The notes beneath the pieces are model-generated. The model was not told the DNA's origin. It saw only the letters and a program-made list of their open reading frames with translations, and ran no database searches. DNA of 64,000 nucleotides from CBDCEG01 sp965215775 (GTDB lineage Bacteria > Pseudomonadota > Gammaproteobacteria > Cardiobacteriales > Ostreibacteriaceae): the NCBI GenBank assembly GCA_965215775.1, contig CBDCEG010000020.1, positions 62,001 to 126,000 of the forward strand. Direction: 5' to 3'. Positions 39,109-51,291 of this stretch are shown here, in pieces. Every line of letters starts with the position of its first letter. The stretch's first letter is position 1. The translations under genes and the position numbers were made by a program.

Positions 39109-39999
39109 ATGGCAGAAAAAACAGAGGCAGTTACAGAAGCAGTTAAAATTCCAGATGCAGAAGAAGTTGTTGAAACACTAAAAAACCTTGATGCGGAAAC
39201 AATTAAAGAGCTAATAAATACTTATGCAATTCCTTGGGGAAAAAATATATTATTTGCAATAATTATATATATCGTTGGTAAAATTGTTGTAAAAATAATT
39301 CGTAAATTGATTATGAAAATAGTTAAACGAGCAACAAAAGATGAAATGTTAGAAAAATTCATTTCCTCAATTATCGGTGTGGTTTTAATGCTTTTTGTGA
39401 TTGTTGCATCTATTTCTCAACTTGGTGTAAACACAGGTCCTTTAGTTGCTCTAGTTGGTGCAGCGGGTTTGGCTGTTGGCTTAGCCCTAAAAGATTCAAT
39501 GGGCAATTTTGCAGCAGGCGTTATGATACTTATTTTTAAGCCATTTAGAAAAGGCGATACAATTGAAACTAATGATTTACTTGGTAAAGTTATTGATATT
39601 AGTATTTTCACAATGACTATGACCACTCCTGATAATAAAGAAGTTATTATCCCAAATGGGACAGTTTTATCTTCTCCAATTATAAATATTTCAAAAAAAG
39701 CAACTAGAAGAGTTGATATGGTTTTTGGAATTGGTTATGACGATGATATTAGAAAAGCTAAAGAAATATTACAAAATTTATTAGACTCAGATAATCGTGT
39801 TTTAAAAGAACCATCAGCACTTGTTGCTGTTGCTGAATTAGCAGATAGCTCTGTTAATTTCAATGTTCGCCCTTGGGTAAAAGCTTCAGATTATTGGGCA
39901 GTTTTTTATGATACAACTGAAAAAGTTAAAATTGCTTTTGATGAAGCTGGAATTACAATTCCTTACCCACAAATTGATTTAAACACAAAAGCACAATAG
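39109..39999 (+). CDS. Small-conductance mechanosensitive channel MscS
   Basis: The 296-residue protein is the minimal MscS layout. An N-terminal acidic segment precedes three membrane helices. The pore helix (VALVGAAGLAVGLALKDSMGNFAAGV) has the Gly/Ala pattern, and the beta domain (VIIPNGTVLSSPIINIS) and a C-terminal alpha/beta domain ending FPYPQ-like (IPYPQID) follow. Length matches E. coli MscS (286). It releases solutes on membrane stretch. It is the second MscS-family protein in the window. Confidence 0.93.
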   Translation: MAEKTEAVTEAVKIPDAEEVVETLKNLDAETIKELINTYAIPWGKNILFAIIIYIVGKIVVKIIRKLIMKIVKRATKDEMLEKFISSIIGVVLMLFVIVASISQLGVNTGPLVALVGAAGLAVGLALKDSMGNFAAGVMILIFKPFRKGDTIETNDLLGKVIDISIFTMTMTTPDNKEVIIPNGTVLSSPIINISKKATRRVDMVFGIGYDDDIRKAKEILQNLLDSDNRVLKEPSALVAVAELADSSVNFNVRPWVKASDYWAVFYDTTEKVKIAFDEAGITIPYPQIDLNTKAQ

Positions 40000-40050
40000 T
40001 AATAAAGATAGTAGATAACTGATTGATAACATAAAAATAAGGCAAAATAA

Positions 40051-41337
<1,287 letters not shown>

Positions 41338-41350
41338 AAAAATAGAGTTT

Positions 41351-42442
41351 GTGCTTATAAATTCTAAAAAAACAGCCCAAGAAATAAAACAAATTGGTTA
41401 TGACTTGGGCTTTGAAACTATCAAAATTAGTAAACCATCACTCGCAAGAGCGGAAAATTTATTTGAACGATGGCTAAAACTAGGCAACCAAGGAGAAATG
41501 CAATATCTTCAACGACATAACTTAAAAAGAGTAAATATTAATCAAATTTTTGAACCAACAGTTAGTGTTATTTCAGTAAGTTTAAGATACTTACCAGAAA
41601 ATATAGAAACTACAAAAAAACAACTTCAGAATACTAAAAAACCAAATATTTCAGTTTATGCAAGAGGCAGAGATTATCATAAGTTAATGCGTAAAATGTT
41701 AAATAAATTTGCAAAACAAATAGAAATTTATTTAGATAATGAATTAAAAAACTTAGGAATGGAACTCAAAGCAAGACCTTTTGTAGATTCTGCCCCAGTT
41801 TTAGAAAAATCCTATGCGGAAAAAGCAGGTATTGGTTGGGTTGGAAAACATACAAATATTGTAAATAAAGATAAAGGTTCTTTTTTCTTTTTGGGGGAGC
41901 TTGCAATTAACTTAAAATTAGCAACAGATGATAGAGTGGAAAATCACTGCGGAAGTTGCACCAAATGCATTGATGTTTGCCCTACAAACGCAATAATTGC
42001 ACCATATATGTTAGATGCAAAAAAATGCATTTCCTACCTCACAATAGAGCATAAAGGTATTATTTCTGACAAACTCAAACAACAAATTGGAAATAGAATT
42101 TTTGGCTGTGATGACTGCCAATTATATTGCCCTTGGAATAGGTTTGCAAAAAAAGTAGATACAGATTCTTTTTTAATTCGAAAAGATTTGGATGATAAAA
42201 ACTTTTTAGAATTGCTTAGTTGGAGTGAAGAAGAATTCCTACAAAAAACAGAAGGAAGCCCAATAAGAAGAATGGGCTTTGATGTATGGCAAAGAAATTT
42301 AGTTATTGGCTCTGGTAATTATTTGAAAAATCATAAAGATAAAAACCTACTTGTGAAAATTAAAAATATTAAAACCAATAACTTTGCCACAAAAAATGCA
42401 ATTAATTGGGTTTTAGAAATTACTAAAAAATCAAACTATTGA
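41351..42442 (+). CDS. queG: Epoxyqueuosine reductase QueG
   Basis: The 363-residue protein starts at GTG, 13 bp after purA. It has the QueG catalytic region (VDSAPVLEKSYAEKAGIGWVGKHTN) and two ferredoxin-type clusters (CGSCTKCIDVCPTNAI and CDDCQLYCPWNRF). It uses cobalamin and two 4Fe-4S clusters to reduce epoxyqueuosine to queuosine in tRNA. Length fits the family (about 350-380). Confidence 0.95.
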   Translation: MLINSKKTAQEIKQIGYDLGFETIKISKPSLARAENLFERWLKLGNQGEMQYLQRHNLKRVNINQIFEPTVSVISVSLRYLPENIETTKKQLQNTKKPNISVYARGRDYHKLMRKMLNKFAKQIEIYLDNELKNLGMELKARPFVDSAPVLEKSYAEKAGIGWVGKHTNIVNKDKGSFFFLGELAINLKLATDDRVENHCGSCTKCIDVCPTNAIIAPYMLDAKKCISYLTIEHKGIISDKLKQQIGNRIFGCDDCQLYCPWNRFAKKVDTDSFLIRKDLDDKNFLELLSWSEEEFLQKTEGSPIRRMGFDVWQRNLVIGSGNYLKNHKDKNLLVKIKNIKTNNFATKNAINWVLEITKKSNY

Positions 42443-42455
42443 ATTCAAATAAAAT

Positions 42456-43304
42456 TTACTTTTTGTGATTAAACATTATTGGTTTTTCTATTGATTTTTG
42501 CAGCACTTCATCTTCAAAATCAGTAACTTTTCTTGAGAAATTAGAAAAATCGTATAGTTTTTTATCCATTAAATGTGATGGTTTTATATTTGAGATTGCG
42601 TTAAAAATAGTGTTTTTCCTATTTGGAAACTCTTCCTCCCAGTTTGAAAGCATTTTCTTTATTTTCTTGCGTTGCAAATTTTCTTGAGAACCACATAAAT
42701 TACATGGAATTATAGGGAACTGTTTTTCCTTAGCATATTCAATCAAATCTGCTTCAGCAACAAAAGCCAACGGGCGAATTACAATATGCTGACCATTATC
42801 ACTTCTTAGTTTTGGAGGCATTGTCTTCAACGAACCACCAAAAAACATATTCAAAAACAATGTTTCTAAAATATCATCTTTATGATGTCCTAATGCGATT
42901 TTTGTTATTTTATTTTCTTTGGCAAAACTATACAAAATACCTCTTCGTAATCGTGAACAAAGACTGCACATTGTTTTACCTTCTTCAATCTTATCAGTTA
43001 CAATTGAATAAGTATTCTCTTCAATAATCTGAAATTCCACCCCTAAATTTGTTAAGTAGTTTGGTAAGATTGTTTCATCAAATCCAGGCTGTTTTTGATC
43101 CAAATTTACTGCAATTATTTTAAAATCTATTGGTGCCGCTTTTTGCAGTAGTAAAAGAATATCAAGCATAACAAAAGAATCCTTTCCACCTGATACGCAA
43201 ACCATAACTCTATCGCCATCTTCAATCATTTGGAACTGCTCAATTGCTTTTGCTGTTTGCCTTTTTATTTGTTTTTGTAATTTTAGTAGTTTTTTGTTTT
43301 TCAT
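42456..43304 (-). CDS. ttcA: tRNA 2-thiocytidine(32) synthetase TtcA
   Basis: The 282-residue protein has the PP-loop [11 protein letters not shown] (about residues 34-44), a first cysteine pair CSLC (about 113-116) and a second CNLC (about 203-206) that ligate the 4Fe-4S cluster. GHHKDD is also present. It thiolates C32 of certain tRNAs using ATP. Length is slightly below E. coli TtcA (311). It converges with queG. Confidence 0.95.
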   Translation of the reverse strand: MKNKKLLKLQKQIKRQTAKAIEQFQMIEDGDRVMVCVSGGKDSFVMLDILLLLQKAAPIDFKIIAVNLDQKQPGFDETILPNYLTNLGVEFQIIEENTYSIVTDKIEEGKTMCSLCSRLRRGILYSFAKENKITKIALGHHKDDILETLFLNMFFGGSLKTMPPKLRSDNGQHIVIRPLAFVAEADLIEYAKEKQFPIIPCNLCGSQENLQRKKIKKMLSNWEEEFPNRKNTIFNAISNIKPSHLMDKKLYDFSNFSRKVTDFEDEVLQKSIEKPIMFNHKK

Positions 43305-43341
43305 AAGTTTTATAATTTATTTAATTTCTATTTTCTTTAAC

Positions 43342-45156
43342 TTATTGTGTCAAACTAAAGTAAATAGATGGTAATATTTGTGGTAATTTTTTACTGTTTT
43401 TAACAATTGTATAATTATTAACTCCAAAAATATAATTTAAATAGCTATGTGATTCACTATCAATTGTTACACAAAATGGTGTTATTCCTTTCTTTTTTGC
43501 TTCATCTATTGCTTTTTTAGTATCTTCAACTCCATAACGACCCTCATACCTATCAAGATCATTTGGTTTTCCATCACTTACAATTAATAATAATTTATTT
43601 TCTGTCTTTTGTTTTTCTAAAACTTCAATTGATTGCCTAACGGCCGCTCCAAGTCTTGTATAAAACCCAGGTTTTATTGCATTTATTCGTTGAATTATAT
43701 TGGGTTTATATTCTTCATTAAAGTTTTTCAAAATATGATAACGAATCATTTTATTTTTCACAGATGAGAATCCGAAAAGACCAAATTTATCCCCAAGAGT
43801 ATTTATAGATTCTGCAAAAATAAGTAAAGTATCACGAACAACATCAATAATTCTGGTTTCATCATCTACATAGGTTTCAGTTGAAAGTGATAAATCTGCT
43901 AGAATAAGTGTTGAAAGTTCACGATTTTGCCTTTGATTGCTATTATAAAAATTTTGGTTCAAACCTGCTTTATTAGGTTCTGTTGCAAACTCTATCCACG
44001 CATCAATATTAATTTCCTCACCTGCATCTTGTCGTTTTTGTTTATATTGATTTAATAAAAATAAATTGAGCTGAGCTTTTAGCTTTTTTATTAACGGTTG
44101 TAAGTTTTTAGGCATTTCAGGAGAACCCAAATCTTTTGCTAGCAACGGTTGAAGTAAACAATATTTCTGCAAATAAATCTGTTTTTTAAAATTCCATTCA
44201 GGCAAATATATTCCTTTACCAATTGGGTAATCATCCGCATCAGCAGATGGCAAATCCAAATCCACCTTTAAGCGTGAGGAAAGCCCCTCAGCTTTATCGC
44301 CAATTGTCATTTCTTCTATATTATTAGCAATAAATGCAGCGTTTTCATCAAACTCATCATCTTCTGTTCTATCAACATTTACATGCTCTTCCCAAGCAGG
44401 AAGTGCTTCTGGTAAAAACATTAGCAATCCATCAGTATCATTTTCCTCTTTTTCTATTTTTTTTGCTTTTTTCTGAGATTTTATTTGCTCTTTCTTTTCA
44501 GCTTCTTGTTGATTTTCTTGTTGAATATTATCATCATCTGAAGCTTTTACTTTCTCCAATTCCTTTGTTGGATAAACCCAAAGCACAAAAGGAAGTAACT
44601 CATTTACTTGAATATTATTGTTTTTTAATAAACCATTTTTAACACTTTCAACAAAAGTTATTTCCTTATCTCTAAGCTTTTTGTTTTTATAAGATTTTCT
44701 AAGTTTTATTATCAAAACTAACATCTCATTATATGATGGTTTTAAACTTGGGTAGTTTTGCAAAATATGCTTAGTTGCTTCAATATTAGACTGCTGCCAA
44801 CCAAGCTTAGGATTATAATAAGCTGACATCATTATTTGCCAAAAATATAATTTTTTATTTAATTCTTTACTTGGAAAAACATCAATTTTATTTGGAAGAA
44901 ATACATTATCGGAATTTATTTCAGCAACACAAAATTGCTTTCCAACTCCAGCTATCTTTTGTATTAACTTGCGTTTCCCTTGGTATTCTTTTAAATTAAT
45001 TGACTTAATAGACTTTGATTTATGACCCCCTACTCCACGAAAAAATATTGATAAAACTTTATCAATACCCTCTAAGTAAATTACACTTTCTGGGTAATTT
45101 GGCTGAGTGTATTTTGTGATTAATTTATGCCAAACAAGCCCTACTCTATCTTCCAT
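43342..45156 (-). CDS. norD: Nitric oxide reductase activation protein NorD
   Basis: The 604-residue protein has a C-terminal von Willebrand A domain (about residues 410-600) with MIDAS motif DLSLST. The central region is variable and Lys/Glu-rich (about 215-245). The N-terminal region and gene context match NorD, which with the AAA+ protein NorQ is needed to mature the NorB active site (non-haem iron). norQ is absent between norB and norD here. An intrinsic terminator lies between norB and norD, so norD may rely on read-through or its own promoter. Confidence 0.87.
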   Translation of the reverse strand: MEDRVGLVWHKLITKYTQPNYPESVIYLEGIDKVLSIFFRGVGGHKSKSIKSINLKEYQGKRKLIQKIAGVGKQFCVAEINSDNVFLPNKIDVFPSKELNKKLYFWQIMMSAYYNPKLGWQQSNIEATKHILQNYPSLKPSYNEMLVLIIKLRKSYKNKKLRDKEITFVESVKNGLLKNNNIQVNELLPFVLWVYPTKELEKVKASDDDNIQQENQQEAEKKEQIKSQKKAKKIEKEENDTDGLLMFLPEALPAWEEHVNVDRTEDDEFDENAAFIANNIEEMTIGDKAEGLSSRLKVDLDLPSADADDYPIGKGIYLPEWNFKKQIYLQKYCLLQPLLAKDLGSPEMPKNLQPLIKKLKAQLNLFLLNQYKQKRQDAGEEINIDAWIEFATEPNKAGLNQNFYNSNQRQNRELSTLILADLSLSTETYVDDETRIIDVVRDTLLIFAESINTLGDKFGLFGFSSVKNKMIRYHILKNFNEEYKPNIIQRINAIKPGFYTRLGAAVRQSIEVLEKQKTENKLLLIVSDGKPNDLDRYEGRYGVEDTKKAIDEAKKKGITPFCVTIDSESHSYLNYIFGVNNYTIVKNSKKLPQILPSIYFSLTQ

Positions 45157-45192
45157 TTTATATTATATTTTAGTGTTTTTTATTTTAAGTGT

Positions 45193-45223
45193 AAAAAAAG
45201 GTGGTTGAAAACAACCACCTTTT
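45193..45223 (-). terminator. Intrinsic terminator between norB and norD
   Basis: An 11-bp perfect stem (45197-45207 with 45212-45222, loop of four A on the plus strand) is followed on the minus strand by seven T residues. It lies about 20 bp after the norB stop codon and before the norD start. Confidence 0.9.
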
Positions 45224-45243
45224 AAATTCTACCTTAAATTAGA

Positions 45244-46632
<1,389 letters not shown>

Positions 46633-47076
46633 TTATCCTTTAATATTTGGTGGCCAGCCATTGTCGTCAATTCTTGAAGTCCAAATTAAGAATTCTGATA
46701 ACGCATCAACCTCTTCTTTTGTTAGATTAAATTGTGGCATTTTTCTTCTCCCAAGTGCTGGAAGAGGCTGTGCTTTCATCCAACCCTGCATAAATGCTTT
46801 AAAACCTTCCTCATTTCCACCGCCTAAACGATCAAATGCATTAGCTAGTTCTGGTGCATAATATGCCCCTTCACCCATTATTGTATGGCAACCAACACAG
46901 TTGTTTTTTTCCCAAAGTTCTTTTCCATGCTTAACTTGATCTGTTATGTTTTCACGATGATCACGCTTTGGCATCTCTTTTACAGTGTGATAAGAAAGAC
47001 CTACCAAGACAAGGAAGAAAAAAGCACTCCCGCCAAAGTATATGTTTCTTGCCATACTTTTAGTCATATTTTTCAT
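46633..47076 (-). CDS. norC: Nitric oxide reductase cytochrome c subunit NorC
   Basis: Start chosen at ATG 47076, 6 bases after GGAG; a TTG four codons upstream is unlikely. The 147-residue protein has one membrane anchor (about residues 11-31), the haem site NCVGCHTIMGEGAYYAPEL (about 65-83), and a distal methionine in GRRKMPQFNLTKEE. It feeds electrons to NorB. It is first of the norCB unit and sits directly behind a CRP/FNR-type promoter. Confidence 0.95.
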   Translation of the reverse strand: MKNMTKSMARNIYFGGSAFFFLVLVGLSYHTVKEMPKRDHRENITDQVKHGKELWEKNNCVGCHTIMGEGAYYAPELANAFDRLGGGNEEGFKAFMQGWMKAQPLPALGRRKMPQFNLTKEEVDALSEFLIWTSRIDDNGWPPNIKG

Positions 47077-47104
47077 AAAATTCTCCAATAAAATTAGTTT
47101 TGCA

Positions 47105-47146
47105 ATATTAAGGCAAACACCATTTAATATGATTGATATATGTCAA
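47105..47146 (-). promoter_or_regulatory. CRP/FNR-type (NNR/DNR/FNR) site and -10 for norCB
   Basis: On the minus strand TTGAC-ATAT-ATCAA (47133-47146) is a near-perfect FNR/DNR palindrome. A TAATAT -10 lies at 47105-47110, giving a start near 47098. The box centre would then be about 41.5 bases upstream, the class II activation position. The 22-base leader holds GGAG. The regulator (FNR, DNR or NNR) cannot be told from the site. Confidence 0.82.
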
Positions 47147-47188
47147 ATAAAGCAACTTATATTTTTTATTAACTTTTACTTCTTGTAT

Positions 47189-47226
47189 AAAAAAACCTTA
47201 ACTCACTAATTGTAAGTTAAGGTTTT
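47189..47226 (-). terminator. Intrinsic terminator after the FKBP gene
   Basis: A 12-bp perfect stem (47192-47203 with 47215-47226, 11-base loop) is followed by seven T residues on the minus strand. It insulates the norCB promoter from the upstream FKBP gene. Confidence 0.85.
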
Positions 47227-47301
47227 AGCTTTTATAAAATAATTAAATAGCTTTAACTACTTAATAATATTTATATAATTAAGTTTCAAACATACAAAAT
47301 A

Positions 47302-48282
47302 CTACTTAGCCATATCTTTTACTTTATCCATAGCTTTGTCAGCCGCTTTTTCTACAGTTTCTTTAACCGCATCTTTTGCTGTATCAACCGCTTTATCCGC
47401 AGTGTCTTTAACTGCATCTTTAGCTTTATCCATTACTGAATCAGTTGTTTCTTTAACTACTTCTTTTCCTTCCTCAACCATATCAGTTGAAGCTTCTTTT
47501 GTAGTTGGAACTTTAGCTTTCCCTTCTTTTTTAGGAGTTGGTGTTTGTGTTACTGCTGGAGCTTGTTTTTTCTCTGCTTTAACAATACTTAACAATTCAA
47601 CTTCAAACTTAAGAGTTCTGCTTGGTCCTATGTTAGCAGGAGCTTGATCACCATAAGCTAAACGTGCAGGAATAACTATTTCATATTTAGAGCCAACAGT
47701 CATTAGCTGAAGTGCTTCAGTCCAACCTGGAATTACAGCATTTAATGGGAATTTAACTGGCTTGCCTCTTTTAACAGAACTATCAAATTCAGTTCCATCA
47801 ATTAAAGTTCCTACATAATGAACTTCAACTGTATCTGTTGCTTTTGGTTTTTTACCTTTACCTTCAGTTATTACTTTATATTGAATTCCTGATTCTGTTA
47901 TTTTAACTCCTTTTTCTTTTTTATTTTTTTCTAAGAATTTTTTCCCTTCATCTTCATTAGTTTTCTTAGCTTTTTCTGCTTTTTTCTGAGCTTTTTCTGC
48001 TTCTTTCTGAGCAAATTTCATTGATTTTTGTTGGAAATCAAGCATAACTTTGTTTATTTCCTGAGGAGTCATTTTTGATTCTTTTCCATCAATTGCATCA
48101 TTTAAAGCATCAATAAGAACTTTTTTATTTAATTTTATTACTGTTTTTACATTTTCACTAATTGACATTCCCATTTGGTTGCCAACTGCATAACTTATTT
48201 TATCATCTGATGTTTTAAGGTCTGCTGCAAAAGCTGAAAATAAGCTTGCTGATATTACAGTTGAAAGTATTAATTTTTTCAT
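47302..48282 (-). CDS. Periplasmic FKBP-type prolyl isomerase with repetitive helical tail
   Basis: The 326-residue protein has a signal peptide (ends AFA, about residue 19) and a Mip-like N-terminal dimerisation helix region (about 25-110). The FKBP catalytic domain (about 120-235) has VEVHYVGTLIDGTEFDSS, VIPGWTEALQLM and IPARLAYGD. After it comes a Pro/Lys linker, then about 60 residues of alternating Lys/Asp/Ala/Val 11-mer-like repeats (KDAVKDTADKAVDTAKDAVK), which resemble LEA-type amphipathic helices. The core catalyses proline isomerisation and chaperones folding in the periplasm. The tail is unusual for Mip or FkpA. Confidence 0.9.
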   Translation of the reverse strand: MKKLILSTVISASLFSAFAADLKTSDDKISYAVGNQMGMSISENVKTVIKLNKKVLIDALNDAIDGKESKMTPQEINKVMLDFQQKSMKFAQKEAEKAQKKAEKAKKTNEDEGKKFLEKNKKEKGVKITESGIQYKVITEGKGKKPKATDTVEVHYVGTLIDGTEFDSSVKRGKPVKFPLNAVIPGWTEALQLMTVGSKYEIVIPARLAYGDQAPANIGPSRTLKFEVELLSIVKAEKKQAPAVTQTPTPKKEGKAKVPTTKEASTDMVEEGKEVVKETTDSVMDKAKDAVKDTADKAVDTAKDAVKETVEKAADKAMDKVKDMAK

Positions 48283-48483
48283 TTTTTCTCCGTTTGTTTA
48301 TGTTAATAAATTTAATTTGTGCTTAGAATTATAGCAAAATATATTCTTTTTTTATTCATATCTTTTGTTTCACTTTTATGAAAGTAAAAATAAAAGCACT
48401 AAAAGTCTTTACTAGCATTGTTTTTTTTAATGTTTATGTTATTTTATATTTACTACAACAACGATAATCCAAAAGTGGTTACT

Positions 48484-49290
48484 ATGAAAAATTCATTCAA
48501 GAAATATTTATTTACTTTACTTCTTCCTTCTTATTTTTTCTTAAGCTCTTTTGCTAATGCTTTTGCACTATCAACAAACCCACCAAGATTTGAAATATCT
48601 GGAGAAGCTGGTAAAACCATAAGAAAAACAATTGTTATAACAAATCTTTCAAACAAAAAAGAAGTTTTAAAAATAAAAACTCAAGATTGGAGTTTTTCAG
48701 AAAAAGGTAAGTTATCCTTTTTTGATTATCTAGGCAAAGATAGTTGCCGCCCTTGGGTAAAACTAGAGAGATTGAAAATGTCTTTAGGAAGTGGTAAAGC
48801 TAGAAAATTTCGTTTTGAAATAAAAGTTCCAGCTAATGCGCCAACAAGAGAGTGCAGGTTTGCAATTAGCATTGAAGGAACTAAAAGCTTTAACAACAAA
48901 ATAGGTAACAAAGTTAGCCTTCCAGTTAATGGAAGTGTTGCTGTAATTGTTTACTTATCAATTAATAATGCAAAATCAAAACTAAAACTTACAAAAGTAA
49001 AAACAGCTGTAGTTAATAAAAAGAAAGTTCCAGTTGCATTTATAAAGAATACTGGAAATGCCCATGGCAGAATGAGTGGACAATTAACTGGGGTTGATGC
49101 AAAAGGAGTTAAATACTTCCTTAGCATTTCAACTTTACCTATTCTTACTGGGCAAACTAGAGGGTTAGTTTTAAGCCCTCGCCCTCAAAATAAATCAATC
49201 AGAAAATTTAAAGTGAAATATCCTATTAAGATAAAAGGGAGACTTTTCACAACTGAAGGAGAAATAAACTTCAAACAAACGGTGAAATAA
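48484..49290 (+). CDS. PapD-like periplasmic pilus/fimbrial chaperone
   Basis: Start chosen at ATG 48484, which begins a proper signal peptide (MKNSFKKYLFTLLLPSYFFLSSFANAFA); an upstream in-frame ATG at 48418 would add 22 residues and break it. The 268-residue mature-plus-signal protein has two Ig-like beta domains. PPRFEISGEAGKTIRKTIVITNLSNKKEVLKIKTQDW and VPANAPTRECRFAISIEG resemble bacterial molecular chaperones for pilus subunits. It heads three tandem secreted-protein genes with no usher adjacent. The exact family (chaperone-usher or related) is inferred. Confidence 0.6.
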   Translation: MKNSFKKYLFTLLLPSYFFLSSFANAFALSTNPPRFEISGEAGKTIRKTIVITNLSNKKEVLKIKTQDWSFSEKGKLSFFDYLGKDSCRPWVKLERLKMSLGSGKARKFRFEIKVPANAPTRECRFAISIEGTKSFNNKIGNKVSLPVNGSVAVIVYLSINNAKSKLKLTKVKTAVVNKKKVPVAFIKNTGNAHGRMSGQLTGVDAKGVKYFLSISTLPILTGQTRGLVLSPRPQNKSIRKFKVKYPIKIKGRLFTTEGEINFKQTVK

Positions 49291-49818
49291 ATGAAAAAAG
49301 TCTCTATATTTTTCTTAGTTTTTTTTGCTACTTTTGCTTTTGCAGCATTTCACGGGAACCATAGATTTTATTTAGCAAATACTAATGGAACTGAAAAACT
49401 AATAATAAAAGTACCAGGGGCAGTGGTTGGCAATAGTAGTAGTTTATCTAGTCAAACAAGGAGGCTTTTCTATATTGCTTATTATGTTAGAAAAGACTTA
49501 GAAATTGATAAAAGGCTTCAAGCCGATATAGATATTAATATTTTATCAGATTTGAATTGCACGACCGTATTATGTGCTGGCATTAGTATTCCGTCATCTC
49601 AAATTGAGTTTGATATATATAGGTCTGACAACAATCCCAAAACAACTTTTTCACCATCAATTTTTGACCTAACAACACAGACTATCGAGTTCACTTCATT
49701 GGCAGGATATCACTCAGCATCTTATAATAGATTTATTTTACACTATAAAAATGAAAGTATATATCCTGCTGGAAAATATAAGCTTAGAATGAATGCGAAA
49801 GTAACTCCTACTAGATAA
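49291..49818 (+). CDS. Secreted protein of the chaperone cluster (possible pilin-like subunit)
   Basis: The 175-residue protein has a signal peptide (cleavage after AFA, about residue 18) and a beta-rich mature part with two cysteines in LNCTTVLC. It ends YPAGKYKLRMNAKVTP, the style of the last strand of pilin-like Ig folds. It starts immediately after the chaperone stop codon, so translation is coupled. I do not recognise a specific family. A subunit assisted by the chaperone is the simplest inference. Confidence 0.55.
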   Translation: MKKVSIFFLVFFATFAFAAFHGNHRFYLANTNGTEKLIIKVPGAVVGNSSSLSSQTRRLFYIAYYVRKDLEIDKRLQADIDINILSDLNCTTVLCAGISIPSSQIEFDIYRSDNNPKTTFSPSIFDLTTQTIEFTSLAGYHSASYNRFILHYKNESIYPAGKYKLRMNAKVTPTR

Positions 49819-49822
49819 AAAA

Positions 49823-50440
49823 ATGAGCATAAAAAAACTAACAACATCAATTATTATTATACTTACAACATACAGTGCTTTATCGTGCGTGTCTAATCGC
49901 CCTCAAAGAAAACCTAATCGCCCCGTTGACTGTAATTTAGATATTCAGGTTACTATTGGAGCTTTTTTAAGCTTTAGAGTTGGGTCTAACTCAGGCTTAA
50001 AAGAAAGCATTCTTTTTGATTTAACTGATGCTCCTTCACCAAATAACTCAACTTTTAACCAAATAAATTTTAAAGGAGTCCCTGGGCAGCCAAATATAAT
50101 AACAGGTGTTAGCAATATTGGGCGACCAAATTTTGTAGAGGTTGAAATTTTATCTAATAAAGGGAAAGTAATCATAACCGCTACTGCTACCGCTCTTGCA
50201 AATACTTCTGGAAATACTATACCCTTATCTAAAATAACAGGTCAAAGCTTACTAGGCATAATTTCACATCCAATAATCAACTCTGGCAAAAGTATAAAGA
50301 CTTCATGTACCTCTTTTGTTAGCGTGTCAAACTGTGTTACTCAAAGGCAGGATTTTTGGCAATATCTATATACAAATGATACATCGCCTCCAGCAGGAAC
50401 TTATAAATCTACAATAACTTACAAGGCGTCAACTCCATAA
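49823..50440 (+). CDS. Secreted protein of the chaperone cluster (spore coat U / pilin-like)
   Basis: The 205-residue protein has a signal peptide ending near YSALSC (possible weak lipobox, Cys22). A mature beta-rich protein with paired cysteines (CTSFVSVSNC) follows, with a C-terminal PAGTYKSTITYKAS motif. This ending, in which a PAGTY turn leads into the final strand, is typical of spore coat U and chaperone-usher pilin domains. It follows the previous gene by 4 bp and lies 11 bp before aroE. Function unknown. Confidence 0.55.
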   Translation: MSIKKLTTSIIIILTTYSALSCVSNRPQRKPNRPVDCNLDIQVTIGAFLSFRVGSNSGLKESILFDLTDAPSPNNSTFNQINFKGVPGQPNIITGVSNIGRPNFVEVEILSNKGKVIITATATALANTSGNTIPLSKITGQSLLGIISHPIINSGKSIKTSCTSFVSVSNCVTQRQDFWQYLYTNDTSPPAGTYKSTITYKASTP

Positions 50441-50451
50441 AAAACTTTACC

Positions 50452-51291
50452 ATGAGAAAATTTGCAGTTATAGGAAACCCAATAAATCACTCAAAATCTC
50501 CAGAAATACAAAGTCAGTTTGCCAACGAGTTTAATATGGATATAACTTATGGCAAAATACTTACTGATACCAAAGACTTTGAGAAAATAGTTACTTCATT
50601 TTTCAATGATAAGCTTAGTCTTGGGCTTAATATAACAGTTCCATTTAAAGAAAAAGCCTTAGAATTTGCAGATATTATTTCAGAGCAAGCAAGGTTAGCA
50701 GGTGCAGCCAATACATTAATGAAAAAAGCAGATCCAAACAGCTCAAAAGGCTATGATATTTTTGCTGACAATACTGATGGAATTGGGCTTATTCGTGATA
50801 TTGAAATAAATAATGAAATCACAATAAAAGATAAGAATATATTACTAATTGGTGCTGGTGGTGCTGCTAGAGGTGTTATTTTACCAATTTTAAAACAAAG
50901 CCCCAAAAAGCTCATTATTACTAATAGAACAATATCTAAAGCAGAAAGTTTGGCTAATAAATTCAATAAATTTGGGAATGTTTTTTTTAAAGATATTTTA
51001 AATATTAATGAAAAGTTTGATATTATAATAAATGCAACATCAGTAGGATTAACTAATGATGAATTTAAAATAGATAATTATATTTTTGCTAAAGATTGCT
51101 TTGCATATGATATGTTTTATGGGGTTGAAACTAATTTCTTAAAACTTGCAAAAAAGAATAATGCTAAAATATCAGATGGATTTGGAATGCTTATCGAACA
51201 AGCGGCTGAGTCCTTTTATATTTGGAATAATAAAAAACCAAATACATCTATTCTATTAAAAAAAACAAATAAACAAGAGGATAACAAGTGA
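50452..51291 (+). CDS. aroE: Shikimate dehydrogenase AroE
   Basis: The 279-residue protein has the shikimate-binding N-terminus (VIGNPINHSKSPEIQ), GLNITVPFKE, the NADP-binding LIGAGGAARGVI and the INATSVGLT and DGFGMLIEQAAESF motifs. It reduces 3-dehydroshikimate to shikimate. Its stop overlaps the next gene by 4 bp (GTGA), so terC is translated in step with it. Confidence 0.95.
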   Translation: MRKFAVIGNPINHSKSPEIQSQFANEFNMDITYGKILTDTKDFEKIVTSFFNDKLSLGLNITVPFKEKALEFADIISEQARLAGAANTLMKKADPNSSKGYDIFADNTDGIGLIRDIEINNEITIKDKNILLIGAGGAARGVILPILKQSPKKLIITNRTISKAESLANKFNKFGNVFFKDILNINEKFDIIINATSVGLTNDEFKIDNYIFAKDCFAYDMFYGVETNFLKLAKKNNAKISDGFGMLIEQAAESFYIWNNKKPNTSILLKKTNKQEDNK

